Assembly: GCF_003315035.1 (NCBI RefSeq)
Contig: NZ_QNRE01000002.1
Location: 434,001-498,000, forward strand
From: Nocardia puris
GTDB taxonomy: Bacteria > Actinomycetota > Actinomycetes > Mycobacteriales > Mycobacteriaceae
DNA: 64,000 nt
Direction of reading: 5' to 3'
The notes under the pieces were generated by a model. The model searched no databases, was not told where the DNA came from, and worked only from the letters and a program-made list of their open reading frames with translations. Shown one piece after another: positions 54,067-63,582 of this stretch (positions within the stretch are counted from its first letter, which is position 1; every line of letters begins with the position of its first letter). The translations under genes and the position numbers were made by a program.

Positions 54067-55476
54067 ATGGGGCCAATGGAACTCGCCGACCGGCTCGGTC
54101 GCTGGTCAGCGGACCGAGGCCCGCTCTATCTGCTACTGGCGCGGCGCCTGCGCACGCTGATCGATGACGGAGAACTTCGGGCGGGCACGCTGTTGCCGCC
54201 CGACCGCGCGTTGGCGAAAGCCCTTGCGGTCGGGCGTAGTACGGTCGTCGCCGCCTACGATCTGCTCGTCACGGAGAGTCGAGTGGTGCGCCGACAGGGC
54301 AGTGGCACCCGGGTCGCGGGGCCCGAAGCACTCCCGGCTCGCGAGAGCACCCATTCCCCGGCTTTCCTGCAGTTGCTGGAGCCCGACGCCGAGGTCATCG
54401 CGCTGGCCTGCGCCGCGCCGACCGCGCCGCCACCCGAGCTCACCCGGGCATATCGCCGAATCCTGCCCGAACTCACCGCCGTGGACGGCGACATCGGCTA
54501 CCACCCGACCGGGTATCTGCCGTTGCGCACCGCGATCGCCGACCGGTACCGCGCCCGTGGTGTGCCGACCGATCCGGAGCAGATCCTCGTGACTGGCGGC
54601 GGGCAACAAGCCCTGTCGCTGCTGGCTCGCGTGCTGCTGCGGCCCGGCGACCGGGTCCTGGTCGAGGCACCGACCTACCCCGGCGCCCTGGAGGCATTCC
54701 GGGAGGCCGGGGCGGTGCCGCGGACAGCCCCGGTCGGCCTGGGCAAGGTGGACGCGGCGGCGCTCGCCTACGTCGTCGCGACATGTCAGAACCCCACGGG
54801 CGCAGTACTTTCCGCACCGGCCCGGCGCTTCCTGGTGGAATCGGCGCGAAAGTCCGGCGTGGCCCTGATCGACGACGAGGTGCTGGCCGACCTCACCTTC
54901 CCCGGCACCGAGCCGCCACCCCCGCCGTTGGCGCACTACGACCCGTCGGTGATTTCGGTCGGCTCGCTCAGCAAGATCGTCTGGGGCGGGCTGCGTGTCG
55001 GCTGGGTGCGGGCACCGGTCGCGTTGATCTCGCGGTTGGCGCGAGCGCGTGCCGTGCACGACCTCGGCGGCGACATCCCGGCCCAGTTGGCGGCCGCGCG
55101 GCTGCTGGATGATCTGGACGGGCTGCGCGGACTGATCACGCAGCAGCGCAAGGAAACTCATGACGTGCTGGTGAACGAGCTGGCCACGCGACTGCCGGAC
55201 TGGGAGATCCCGGCGGTTTCCGGTGGCCAGACCCTGTGGATCCGGCTGCCGTACGGGGACGGTACGTCGTTCGCCCAGCGCGCACTGCGGCACGGGGTCG
55301 CGATCCTGCCGGGCGCCGGACTCGACGCTTCCGGCGGCAGCATCGACCGCATCCGCATCAGCTTCGTCGCCGATCCCGCCGAATTGCGCGAAGCCGCACG
55401 CCGTTTGGCTCGGGCGTGGCGGGGCTACCGGCCACCCGAGCGGCCGGCCCCGGCCGCACCGCCACTTGCCGTGTGA
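54067..55476 (+). CDS. MocR-family (GntR-aminotransferase fusion) regulator
   Basis: A 469-residue regulator. The winged helix covers residues 15-80 (PLYLLLARRLRTLIDDGELR, RALAKALAVGRSTVVAAYDL). A fold-type-I aminotransferase-like domain follows with GGGQQALSLLARVLLRPGD, CQNPTGAV, IDDEVLADL and the PLP-lysine segment VGSLSKIVWGGLRVGW. Proteins of this family bind PLP and an amine-like effector but act as regulators rather than enzymes. It is divergent from the cupin gene. Confidence 0.92.
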   Translation: MGPMELADRLGRWSADRGPLYLLLARRLRTLIDDGELRAGTLLPPDRALAKALAVGRSTVVAAYDLLVTESRVVRRQGSGTRVAGPEALPARESTHSPAFLQLLEPDAEVIALACAAPTAPPPELTRAYRRILPELTAVDGDIGYHPTGYLPLRTAIADRYRARGVPTDPEQILVTGGGQQALSLLARVLLRPGDRVLVEAPTYPGALEAFREAGAVPRTAPVGLGKVDAAALAYVVATCQNPTGAVLSAPARRFLVESARKSGVALIDDEVLADLTFPGTEPPPPPLAHYDPSVISVGSLSKIVWGGLRVGWVRAPVALISRLARARAVHDLGGDIPAQLAAARLLDDLDGLRGLITQQRKETHDVLVNELATRLPDWEIPAVSGGQTLWIRLPYGDGTSFAQRALRHGVAILPGAGLDASGGSIDRIRISFVADPAELREAARRLARAWRGYRPPERPAPAAPPLAV

Positions 55477-55542
55477 GCGAATCCGGAGTTCGGCGATCGG
55501 GTCGTGAGTTCCGGCGCGCTCTCACCGAAAGGCTTGCGGCTC

Positions 55543-56172
55543 TCAGCTCTTCGGCGGCAGTCCGACCAGGGTTTCGGCGATCGCGTACACGTCTTTCAGG
55601 TAGTTGTCCCACTCGGCGTCCGAGGCGGAGCGCCGGTCGAGCGCTCCTCGGGTGAGTGAGTAGCCGATGGTCTCGGCGACGACGCGGGGGGCCGCGACCG
55701 GGATGAGGGTGCCCGCCGCCCGGTGGCGTTCGAGGTAGCGGGTGAAGCGGTGGAGGGGGCGCTCGGAGATCTCGCGGGCCAGGGCGGCGACGGTGGGATC
55801 GACGGCGCCCCGTTCGTCGATGAGGCGCAGCAGGGGACCGGCGGTGCGGGCGGAGGTGGAGTAGGCGTCGATGGTGGCGCGGAGCATGGCGCGGGGGTCG
55901 TCGCCGTCGAGATCGGGTTGCTGCGCGGTGAGGAAATCGTCGCGGACCCGCGCGGCCAAGGCGTGGAAGATCTCGTCCTTGGACGCGAAGTAGACGTAGA
56001 GGGTCGCGCGCGAGACGCCGGCCGCGGCGGTGATGGCGGCGACGGTGGTCTCGGCGTAGCCGCGCGCGACGAAGACCTCGGCGGCGGCGTCGAGCAGGGC
56101 GCGGTGCCGGTCGGTGTGGGAGCGTTCGCGCGCGCCGCGCACGGACCAGGAAGCGGAGGTCACGCGAACCAT
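55543..56172 (-). CDS. TetR-family repressor of the acyl-CoA carboxylase gene
   Basis: A 209-residue TetR regulator. Helix-turn-helix: TTVAAITAAAGVSRATLYVY with FASKDEIFHAL. The C-terminal ligand domain is of a generic TetR type. The ATG at 56172 is chosen because an in-frame TTG at 56199 would lie inside the operator palindrome. It is divergent from the single-chain acyl-CoA carboxylase at 56213, separated by the 30-bp palindrome, so it presumably responds to an acyl-CoA or fatty acid. Confidence 0.92.
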   Translation of the reverse strand: MVRVTSASWSVRGARERSHTDRHRALLDAAAEVFVARGYAETTVAAITAAAGVSRATLYVYFASKDEIFHALAARVRDDFLTAQQPDLDGDDPRAMLRATIDAYSTSARTAGPLLRLIDERGAVDPTVAALAREISERPLHRFTRYLERHRAAGTLIPVAAPRVVAETIGYSLTRGALDRRSASDAEWDNYLKDVYAIAETLVGLPPKS

Positions 56173-56173
56173 C

Positions 56174-56203
56174 GTGATTGACGTTGACGTCAATGTCAAT
56201 CAC
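56174..56203. promoter_or_regulatory. 30-bp palindrome between tetR and carboxylase genes
   Basis: From 56174 to 56203 the sequence is a 30-bp palindrome with 28 of 30 positions symmetrical, centred on TTGACGTCAA. Outer arms are GTGATTGAC and GTCAATCAC. It begins 1 bp upstream of the tetR start codon and ends 9 bp before the carboxylase start, so a bound repressor would block both genes. The carboxylase would have a very short leader. Confidence 0.85.
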
Positions 56204-56212
56204 ACTGGGCGC

Positions 56213-59200
56213 ATGCACGTCGTCGTGGTCAACAGGGGCGAGATCGCCGTCCGGATTCTTCGTACCGCCCGAGAGCTCGGGTTTCGTACGGTCGCGGTGT
56301 ACACGCCGGAGGAGCGGGAGGCGGCGCACGTGCGCCTGGCCGACGAGGCCGTGGCGCTGGAGGGCGAAGGCGCCGCGGCCTACCTCGACATCGCGGGGGT
56401 GATCGCGGCGGCGCGCACCGCCGGTGCCGGGACTCTGGTACATCCCGGCTACGGATTCCTCAGCGAGAGTGCCGAATTCGCCGAAGCGTGCCGCGCGGCA
56501 GGACTGGTCTTCGTCGGCCCGGAACCAGACGCGCTACGGACGTTCGGCGACAAGGTCTCGGCGCGCGCGGCCGCCGAGCGGATCGGCGTACCGGTCCTGC
56601 CCGCGACCGCGCACGGCAGCGACATCGAGGAGATCGCCGCGCTCCTGGCGGCACATCCGGACGGGGTGATGATCAAAGCCGCAGCAGGTGGTGGCGGGCG
56701 CGGTATGCGGGTGGTGCGCGATCCGGACGACCTCGGCGCCGCGCACGCCGCGTGCCGGGCCGAAGCGGCGGCGGGATTCGGGGACGACCGCGTCTACGCG
56801 GAAACGCTCGCGCCGAAGGCCCGCCACATCGAAGTGCAGATCGTCGCCCACGGCGCCCGCGCGACGGCCGTGGGCGACCGCGATTGCAGCGTGCAGCGCC
56901 GTCATCAGAAGCTGATCGAGATCGCCCCGGCGCCCGACCTGGACGACGAGGTCCGCGCGGGCCTGCACCGCGACGCCGTCGCGCTGGCGGAGGCGGCCGG
57001 GTGCCGGGGCGTGATCACCGTCGAGTTCCTGGTGAGCGGCGCGCAATGGTGGTTCCTCGAGGTGAATCCCCGCCTCCAGGTGGAACATACGGTCACCGAG
57101 GAGGTGACCGGTCTCGATCTGGTGGCCGTCCAGCTCGAACTGGCGAGCGGCCGGCCGCTGCCGGAGTTCCCCGCCCCGCGCGGGTACGCGGTGCAGGCCA
57201 GGGTGAATGCCGAGAATCTCACGGCCGAAGGCGATGTGCTGCCCGCGTCGGGCGTCGTCACCCGGTTCGAACCGCCGACCGGACCGCACGTGCGGGTCGA
57301 CACCGCCCTGCACGCCGGGATGCGGCACGGCGTGCGGTTCGATTCGCTGCTGGCCAAGGTGATCACGCGCGGCGACACGTTCCCGATCGCGGTGCGCCGA
57401 TGCGCGCAGGCGCTGGGGGAGACCGTGGTGGAGGGCGTGGGCACCAACGTCACGGTCTTGCGGGCAGTGCTGGATGCGCTGGCCGACGGGGGAGTGGTGA
57501 CGACGCAGTGGTTCGAGTCGAATCGAGGTGACCTGCTCGCGCGGGCAGCACAGTACGCGGACACCGCGGACCGGGTCGTCGCAGACGGCGGCGACGCGCC
57601 GAAGCGTGGATCACGGGGGCGGTCGCGTAACGAGGAGGCGGGTGGCGACTTCGCGACCACCGATTCCACTCCCGCGCTCGAAATTGCCCTGAGCGCAGGC
57701 GAATCCGTGCTCGGCGCACCCATGGGCGCCACGGTCGTCGCACTCACGCCGGTGGGGTCGGTGATCCCGGCGGACGGCGAGGTGGCGGTGCTGGAGGCGA
57801 TGAAGATGCAGCACGTCGTGCGCGCGACCGAAGCTCTGCTCGTCGCCCGGCACCTGGTGCACCCCGGCGACGTGGTGGACCCGGGCGCGCCGCTGATCAC
57901 CTGGACCGCCACCGATCATGACGGCGTCGCCGAAGCCGAGGCGGCCGTCGACCTCGACGCCGTCCGCGACGACCTCGCCGAACTGCTGGAGCGCCGCCGC
58001 GCCGCGTCCGACGGCGGCCGCCCCGAGGCGGTGGCCAAGCGCCGCAAGCTGCGCCGCCGCACCGCGCGCGAGAACATCGCCGACCTGGTCGACGCCGACA
58101 GTTTCGTCGAGTACGGCGCGCTCGCCGTGGCGGCCCAGCGATCCCGGCGCAGCCAAGAGGATCTGATCGCCAACACCCCGGCCGACGGGCTGATCACCGG
58201 CGTGGCCACCGTCAACGCCGACTGTTTCGGCGCGGAGGCCGCCCGCGCGGTGATCCTGTCCTACGACTACACCGTGCTGGCCGGCACCCAGGGCATGCGC
58301 AACCACGCCAAGACCGACCGCATGCTGGAACTGGCTCGCGCTCAACGGCTTCCGGTGGTGTTCTTCACCGAGGGCGGCGGCGGCCGCCCCGGCGACACCG
58401 ACCACTCCGGCATCTCCGGGCTCGACGTCACCACGTTCCGCGCCATGGGCGCGCTGTCGGGACAGGTGCCGCTGATCGGGATCGTGTCGGGCCGGTGCTT
58501 CGCGGGCAACGCCGCGCTGCTCGGCATGTGCGACGTGGTGATCGCGACCCCCGACGCGAATATCGGCATGGGCGGGCCCGCCATGATCGAAGGCGGCGGC
58601 CTCGGCGTGTACGCGCCGGAGGACATCGGCCCGGTGGACGTGCAGCGCCGCAACGGCGTGGTGCACCTGGTGGCCGCCGACGAGGCCGACGCCGTCGATC
58701 TGGCCCGCCGCTACCTGGCCTACTTCCAAGGCGACGACCGCGACTGGACCGCGCCCGACCCGCGCGCCGCCCGGCACGTGGTGCCGGAGAACCGGTTGCG
58801 CGCCTTCGACATTCGCGAGGCGATCGCGACGGTCGCCGACACCGGGTCGGTGCTCGAACTGCGCCGCGACTGGGGTGTCGGCGTGGTGACCGCCCTGGTG
58901 CGGGTGGAGGGCCGCGCGTTCGGGCTGATCGCCAACGACTGCCACCACCTCGGCGGCGCGATCGACGCGCCCGCCGCCGACAAGCTGTCGCTGTTCCTGC
59001 GGCTGTGCGACGCCCACCGCCTGCCGATCGTGTCGCTGTGCGACACACCGGGATTCATGGTCGGCCCGGAGGCCGAGAAACAGGCCACCGTCACCAAGTT
59101 CAGCCGACTGTTCATCGACGCGGCGGCGATGTCGGTGCCGTGGGGCACCGTGATCCTGCGCAAGGGCTACGGGCTCGGCGCGCAGGCCATGGCGGCCGGA

Positions 59201-59458
59201 TCGTTCCGGGCGCCGCGGTTCGTGATCGCGTGGCCGACCGGGGAGATCGGCGGCATGGGGCTCGAGGGCGCGGTGCGGCTCGGATTCGCGAAGGAACTCG
59301 CGGCCATCGCCGATCCGGTCGAACGCCAGGCCGCCTTCGACAATCTGGTGCGACTCGCCTATGCCAGCGGCAAGGCGCTCACCGCGGCCACCGTCTTCGA
59401 ACTCGACGACGTGATCGACCCGGCCGAGACCCGCCGCTGGCTGCGCACGCTGCGCTGA
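56213..59458 (+). CDS. Single-chain acyl-CoA carboxylase (BC-BCCP-CT)
   Basis: A 1081-residue multidomain carboxylase. The biotin carboxylase domain (about 1-445) has VVNRGEIAVRILRTA, the ATP-grasp glycine loop KAAAGGGGRGM and the EVNPRLQVEH motif. The biotinyl domain has EAMKM at about residues 528-532. The carboxyltransferase halves follow (about 560-1081), with GGRPGDTDHSGISGL-like and DTPGFMVGPEAEKQ segments. This layout matches the homomeric long-chain acyl-CoA carboxylases described in mycobacteria. It produces malonyl-CoA-type extender units or assists acyl-CoA assimilation. ATG 56213 has no strong ribosome site. Confidence 0.92.
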   Translation: MHVVVVNRGEIAVRILRTARELGFRTVAVYTPEEREAAHVRLADEAVALEGEGAAAYLDIAGVIAAARTAGAGTLVHPGYGFLSESAEFAEACRAAGLVFVGPEPDALRTFGDKVSARAAAERIGVPVLPATAHGSDIEEIAALLAAHPDGVMIKAAAGGGGRGMRVVRDPDDLGAAHAACRAEAAAGFGDDRVYAETLAPKARHIEVQIVAHGARATAVGDRDCSVQRRHQKLIEIAPAPDLDDEVRAGLHRDAVALAEAAGCRGVITVEFLVSGAQWWFLEVNPRLQVEHTVTEEVTGLDLVAVQLELASGRPLPEFPAPRGYAVQARVNAENLTAEGDVLPASGVVTRFEPPTGPHVRVDTALHAGMRHGVRFDSLLAKVITRGDTFPIAVRRCAQALGETVVEGVGTNVTVLRAVLDALADGGVVTTQWFESNRGDLLARAAQYADTADRVVADGGDAPKRGSRGRSRNEEAGGDFATTDSTPALEIALSAGESVLGAPMGATVVALTPVGSVIPADGEVAVLEAMKMQHVVRATEALLVARHLVHPGDVVDPGAPLITWTATDHDGVAEAEAAVDLDAVRDDLAELLERRRAASDGGRPEAVAKRRKLRRRTARENIADLVDADSFVEYGALAVAAQRSRRSQEDLIANTPADGLITGVATVNADCFGAEAARAVILSYDYTVLAGTQGMRNHAKTDRMLELARAQRLPVVFFTEGGGGRPGDTDHSGISGLDVTTFRAMGALSGQVPLIGIVSGRCFAGNAALLGMCDVVIATPDANIGMGGPAMIEGGGLGVYAPEDIGPVDVQRRNGVVHLVAADEADAVDLARRYLAYFQGDDRDWTAPDPRAARHVVPENRLRAFDIREAIATVADTGSVLELRRDWGVGVVTALVRVEGRAFGLIANDCHHLGGAIDAPAADKLSLFLRLCDAHRLPIVSLCDTPGFMVGPEAEKQATVTKFSRLFIDAAAMSVPWGTVILRKGYGLGAQAMAAGSFRAPRFVIAWPTGEIGGMGLEGAVRLGFAKELAAIADPVERQAAFDNLVRLAYASGKALTAATVFELDDVIDPAETRRWLRTLR

Positions 59459-59522
59459 GCCTGTCGGACGGCGCTGGTAGACAGGTCGGCACCGCTTGCC
59501 GTCGTCGCAGAGGAGGTCGGGC

Positions 59523-60170
59523 GTGGCCCGAGAGCTGGAAGCACTGCCGTTCGCCCGCTACCTGCGCCCGTTCGAGGGGGAACTCGCTGTCGAGGACGAT
59601 CACGAATGCGTCCACGTGGACGGGCTCGAGTTCGAGAAGCCGCGCGCCGAGCACATCCGCTTCGGCGAATCCGCCTTCAGCGCGGTCACCTTCCAGCGCG
59701 GCAGCCTGCGCTACGGGCGCTTCACCGATGTGTGGCTGCGCAACGTGGCGTGGATCGGGACCGAACTGGCCGACACCGCGTGGCAGGACGTGGAGTTCGT
59801 GGACGGCGCGTTCTCGGGTGTCGACGCGGGTGGTGCCGTGCTGCGGCGGGTGCGCTTCGAGGGGTGCAAGTTCGACTACGTCAACTTCCGGTCGGCGAAG
59901 CTGCGCGACGTGACGTTCGCCGACTGCGTGGTGCGCAACGCCGACTTCGGCGAGGCCGACCTCACCTCAGTCACCTTCCCCGGCACGGCCCTGACGGATC
60001 TGGCACTCAGCCGCACCCGCATGCGCAAGGTCGATATGCGCGGCGCCGCCCGCATCGGCATCGCCGAGGGCATCGACGGGATGCGCGGGGTCACCATCAC
60101 CCCGCTCCAGCTGATGGATCTGGCGCCCACGTTCGCCGCCGCGCTGGGTATCAGCATCGCGGAGGAATGA
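59523..60170 (+). CDS. Pentapeptide-repeat-like protein
   Basis: A 215-residue protein with successive five-residue steps in which every fifth position is F, L or V (IRFGESAFSAVTFQRGSLRY, CKFDYVNFRSAKLRDVTF, ADFGEADLTSVTF). These form about 20 coils of a right-handed quadrilateral beta helix, as in MfpA/Qnr-type proteins that mimic DNA and protect gyrase, and in many others of unknown role. The GTG at 59523 has a strong AGGAGG site. It follows the carboxylase by 64 bp and may share its transcript. Confidence 0.88.
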   Translation: MARELEALPFARYLRPFEGELAVEDDHECVHVDGLEFEKPRAEHIRFGESAFSAVTFQRGSLRYGRFTDVWLRNVAWIGTELADTAWQDVEFVDGAFSGVDAGGAVLRRVRFEGCKFDYVNFRSAKLRDVTFADCVVRNADFGEADLTSVTFPGTALTDLALSRTRMRKVDMRGAARIGIAEGIDGMRGVTITPLQLMDLAPTFAAALGISIAEE

Positions 60171-60239
60171 GTCCACGGCCCCGCACGTCTACGCCGGGTG
60201 CGGCTCCGGAGAGCTGATCGCCGCCGCACCCGTACGAAC

Positions 60240-60295
60240 CCAGGTGCGGAGCCCGCGCAGGCCACCCCACGAACACGTCGACAACCAGGTGCGGA
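60240..60295 (+). repeat. 11-bp direct repeat upstream of the SDR gene
   Basis: CCAGGTGCGGA occurs at 60240-60250 and 60285-60295, 45 bp apart, in the 178-bp gap before the SDR gene. The bases 60310-60345 after it are A+T-rich and probably hold the promoter. The role of the repeat is unknown. Confidence 0.35.
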
Positions 60296-60348
60296 CCTGT
60301 AACCGCCCATCTATAGACAATGGTGTTCGCAAAGCCTAGGGTCGCCGT

Positions 60349-61209
60349 ATGACGAAGTTCGACGGGAAGCGCTGCCTGATCACCGGGGCGGCGAGCGGAC
60401 TCGGCCGCAGCACCGCCTTCGCGGTGGCCGAGCGGGGTGGATCGCTGGTGCTCACCGATGTCGACGAGACCGGTCTGCGGCGCACCGCCGAGGAGTTGCG
60501 GGCCGCGGGCGCCACCGTGCACCTCGCCGAGGCGGCCGATGTGAGCGACCACGCGGCCGTCGTCGCGCTCGCGGCGAAGACGCACGCCGAGACCGGCAGC
60601 GTGGACGTGGTGATGAACGTGGCGGGCATCGCCACCTGGGGCAGCGTGGACCGGCTCAGCCACGAGCAGTGGCGGCGCACCGTGGACATCGATCTCATGG
60701 GACCGATCCACGTCATCGAGGAGTTCGTACCGCCCATGATCGCGGCGGGGCGCGGCGGGCACCTGGTGAACGTCTCCTCGGCCGCCGGCCTGTTCGGGCT
60801 GCCCTGGCACGCGCCCTACAGCGCGGGCAAGTTCGGGTTGCGCGGCGTCTCGGAGGTCCTGCGCTTCGACCTGCGCCGCCACGGCATCCGCGTGAGCCTG
60901 GTGTGCCCCGGGGCCATGTCGACGCCGATGGTGGACCGGGTCGACATCGCGGGCGTCGACCGGCAGGCCGAGGCCGTACAGCGAGGGATGCGGCTGTTCC
61001 TGCGCCACGCCGTCACCCCGGACCAGGCCGCGAAATCCGTTGTGCGCGGCGTGGAACGCAACCGGTACCTGGTGTACACCTCGCACGATGTGCGGCTCGG
61101 GCACTGGGCGCAGCGCTACTTCCCGCCCGGCTACACCGCCGCCATGCACGGCCTCAACTGGGCCATGCACCGCTACGTCGACGCGCCGGAGCGCCAGCGC
61201 GCGCACTGA
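60349..61209 (+). CDS. Short-chain dehydrogenase/reductase
   Basis: A 286-residue classical SDR. The cofactor motif is TGAASGLGRS, the structural NVAG motif follows, and the catalytic serine, tyrosine and lysine lie in NVSSAAG and YSAGKFG. A C-terminal extension of about 60 residues (YLVYTSHDVRLGHWAQRYFP) is seen in mycobacterial SDRs that act on lipophilic alcohols or ketones. The ATG has no clear ribosome site. Confidence 0.9.
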   Translation: MTKFDGKRCLITGAASGLGRSTAFAVAERGGSLVLTDVDETGLRRTAEELRAAGATVHLAEAADVSDHAAVVALAAKTHAETGSVDVVMNVAGIATWGSVDRLSHEQWRRTVDIDLMGPIHVIEEFVPPMIAAGRGGHLVNVSSAAGLFGLPWHAPYSAGKFGLRGVSEVLRFDLRRHGIRVSLVCPGAMSTPMVDRVDIAGVDRQAEAVQRGMRLFLRHAVTPDQAAKSVVRGVERNRYLVYTSHDVRLGHWAQRYFPPGYTAAMHGLNWAMHRYVDAPERQRAH

Positions 61210-61339
61210 CCGGGCCGGGGGTTCCGGGAAGTTGCTGCGGGGCAGGCAAAGCGAGGTCGGCGAATGGGGGAGCGCATCCCAATCGGCTACCGTACTATCG
61301 CGTTCGGAACACCGGCCGGGCTGAAGAAGGGGGGACGGT

Positions 61340-62611
61340 GTGACACCTCGTCTCCCGGCGACCCTCCGCGACGGAGCGGCGCTGGCGCGCCGGTTCGCGC
61401 GCACCACCCCCGGCATCATCGCCGCACTCGCCCTCGCGCTCGTCGTGCTGTGCCTGTTCGCGGGATTCACCGGCGCGGGCCAGCTCGGCGGCAAGATCGA
61501 GCGCGGCGAGGAAGTGCTCACCCGCACCGAACCGCTCGCCGACGCGGCCCAGAATCTGTACGTCTCGCTGTCGGCGGCCGACGCCGCCGCGGCCGAGGCA
61601 TTCCTCTCCGGCGGCGTCGAGTCGCCCGAGATCCGGGTCCGCTACCAGCAGGCCCTCGCCGACGCCGCCGACGCGCTGGCGCAGGCCACCACGGGCGCCG
61701 CCGACGAGCGCACCCGGCGCATCGTCGCGCGGATCAGCGCGGAGTTGCCCGCCTACACCGGCCTGGTGGAGGCGGCCCGCGCGAACAACCGGCAGGGCTT
61801 CCCGGTCGGCTCGGCCTATCTGCGGCAGGCCTCCGACGTCATGCAGAACTCGTTGCTGCGCAATGCCGAAGAGCTCAGCTCCGCCCGGTTCGCCGCGCTG
61901 CACGAGGATCAGCGGGCCATCGGCGCGCTGCCCTTCACCACCATCGCCGCGCAGTTGCTGGTGCTGGCCGCGCTCGGCGGCGGCTCGCTGGTGTTGCTGC
62001 GGCGGACCAATCGGCGGGTGAACACCGGACTCGTCGCCGCGGCCGCCGCCACGGGTGTCGCGCTGGTCTGGACGGTCGCCGCGACGGGTGTCGCGGGCGC
62101 CGCGCTCGGGGCGGGCCCGGGTGGTTCCGCCTCGGACTTCGAAACCCTCGCCGAGGCGCGGATTCTCGCGCAGCAGGCGCGCACGGCCGAGACCTTGCAG
62201 CTCATCACCCGGGGCGATATCGCCGCGAGCGAGGAGGCGTTCACCACGCACACCACCGCACTGCGGGATCGCGTCCACGCGGTCACCGGCGAGGATTCGG
62301 CCGCCGCGCAGCGGTTGCAGGGCTGGACCGAAGGGCACCGCTGGCAGCTCGCCGCCTACCAGTCCGCCGACTATCCGGCCGCCGTCACCCAGGCCATCGG
62401 CACCGGCCCGCAGACCTCGGCCACCCGCTTCGCCGAGCTGGACCGCACGCTCCGAGAAGACCTCCAGCGCGTGCGCAGCGATCTGCGCGGCGGTGTGGAC
62501 GGCGCGGGTGACACGCTGACGCTCAGCCCGTCGGGCACGCTGCTGCTCATGCTGTTCGCGGCGGCCGCCGCCGTCGCGGGCCTATGGCCCCGGTTGAAGG
62601 AGTTCCTGTGA
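61340..62611 (+). CDS. glnX: GlnX-type membrane protein
   Basis: A 423-residue integral membrane protein. Two hydrophobic hairpins flank extracytoplasmic helical domains: segments are at about residues 24-46, 193-213, 230-255 and 398-417. The domains between are rich in alanine and look like four-helix sensor bundles (AEPLADAAQNLYVSLSAADA-like region). In mycobacteria and corynebacteria glnX is followed by glnH and pknG and links extracellular aspartate/glutamate to PknG control of 2-oxoglutarate metabolism. The GTG start is used. It overlaps glnH as GTGA. Confidence 0.85.
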   Translation: MTPRLPATLRDGAALARRFARTTPGIIAALALALVVLCLFAGFTGAGQLGGKIERGEEVLTRTEPLADAAQNLYVSLSAADAAAAEAFLSGGVESPEIRVRYQQALADAADALAQATTGAADERTRRIVARISAELPAYTGLVEAARANNRQGFPVGSAYLRQASDVMQNSLLRNAEELSSARFAALHEDQRAIGALPFTTIAAQLLVLAALGGGSLVLLRRTNRRVNTGLVAAAAATGVALVWTVAATGVAGAALGAGPGGSASDFETLAEARILAQQARTAETLQLITRGDIAASEEAFTTHTTALRDRVHAVTGEDSAAAQRLQGWTEGHRWQLAAYQSADYPAAVTQAIGTGPQTSATRFAELDRTLREDLQRVRSDLRGGVDGAGDTLTLSPSGTLLLMLFAAAAAVAGLWPRLKEFL

Positions 62612-63582
62612 GACGACGGCTCGCGCCGATACTCTCGGCACTTCTGGCGGTGGGCGCCCTCGTCACCGGGTGCGGTGGCGACCGCGCCGTGCCGCAGACA
62701 CCGCCCGCCGCGGCCGTGCACCCGGCTCCGCCCGAATTCGAAGAGCTCACCGCCGACGACGCGCAGGTCGATCAGCGGTGCGACACGGAGGCCACCGTCG
62801 CGCCCGGTCCGCTGCCCGCGCCGGGGGCGATGCCCGCCGGCTCGCGCATGGCCGAGATCGTGGCCAACGGGCGGGTGCGGGTCGGCGTGGACCAGAACAC
62901 CTATATGTTCGGCTTCCGCAATCCCATCTCCGGGCGCATCGAGGGCTTCGACATCGACCTCGCGCGGGAGATCTCGCGGGCGCTGTTCGGCGACCCCGAC
63001 CGCGTCGAACTGCGTTCGGTGACCGCGGCCGAACGCCTGCCCGCGCTGCGCGACGAACAGGTCGACCTCATCGTGCGCACCTTCTCGGCCACCTGCGACC
63101 GCCGCCGCGAAGCCGACTTCTCGGCCGTGTACTACCGTGCGGCGCAACGCATCCTGGCGCCGAAGGGTTCGGGCATACGGGCGGGCGCCGATCTGGCGGG
63201 CAAGCGGGTCTGCGTCACCAAAGGCACCACCGCGGCGGCCCCGCTGTTCGCGCTGCCCACCCCGCCCACCGTGTTCGGCGTGACCAACTGGACCGACTGC
63301 CTGGTGGCGTTGCAGCAGGGCCACGTGGACGCCGTGAGCGGTGACGATCCGATCCTGTACGGACTGGTCCAGCAGGACCGCAACCTCGAGGTCGTGGGGG
63401 AGCCGATCTGGACCGGCTCCTACGCCGTCGGCATGGCGAAGGACCAGACCGATCTGGTGCGTTTCGTGAACGCGGTGCTGGAGCGGATGCGCGCCGACGG
63501 CACCTGGCAGCGGCTCTACGACACCCACCTGGCCGCCCTCGGTCCCTCGCCCGGCCCGCCCGTACCCCGGTACACCGCGTGA
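62608..63582 (+). CDS. glnH: Glutamate/aspartate-binding lipoprotein GlnH
   Basis: A 324-residue lipoprotein of the solute-binding family 3. The lipobox LVTGC gives the lipidated cysteine at about residue 22. The mature protein has RVRVGVDQNTYMFGF, GFDIDLAREISRALFG and, near the end, YGLVQQDRNLEVVG and YAVGMAKDQTDLV. It binds amino acids and signals through GlnX rather than feeding an ABC permease; no permease gene is adjacent. The GTG overlaps the glnX stop, and its own stop overlaps the next gene start as GTGA. Confidence 0.9.
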   Translation: MRRRLAPILSALLAVGALVTGCGGDRAVPQTPPAAAVHPAPPEFEELTADDAQVDQRCDTEATVAPGPLPAPGAMPAGSRMAEIVANGRVRVGVDQNTYMFGFRNPISGRIEGFDIDLAREISRALFGDPDRVELRSVTAAERLPALRDEQVDLIVRTFSATCDRRREADFSAVYYRAAQRILAPKGSGIRAGADLAGKRVCVTKGTTAAAPLFALPTPPTVFGVTNWTDCLVALQQGHVDAVSGDDPILYGLVQQDRNLEVVGEPIWTGSYAVGMAKDQTDLVRFVNAVLERMRADGTWQRLYDTHLAALGPSPGPPVPRYTA

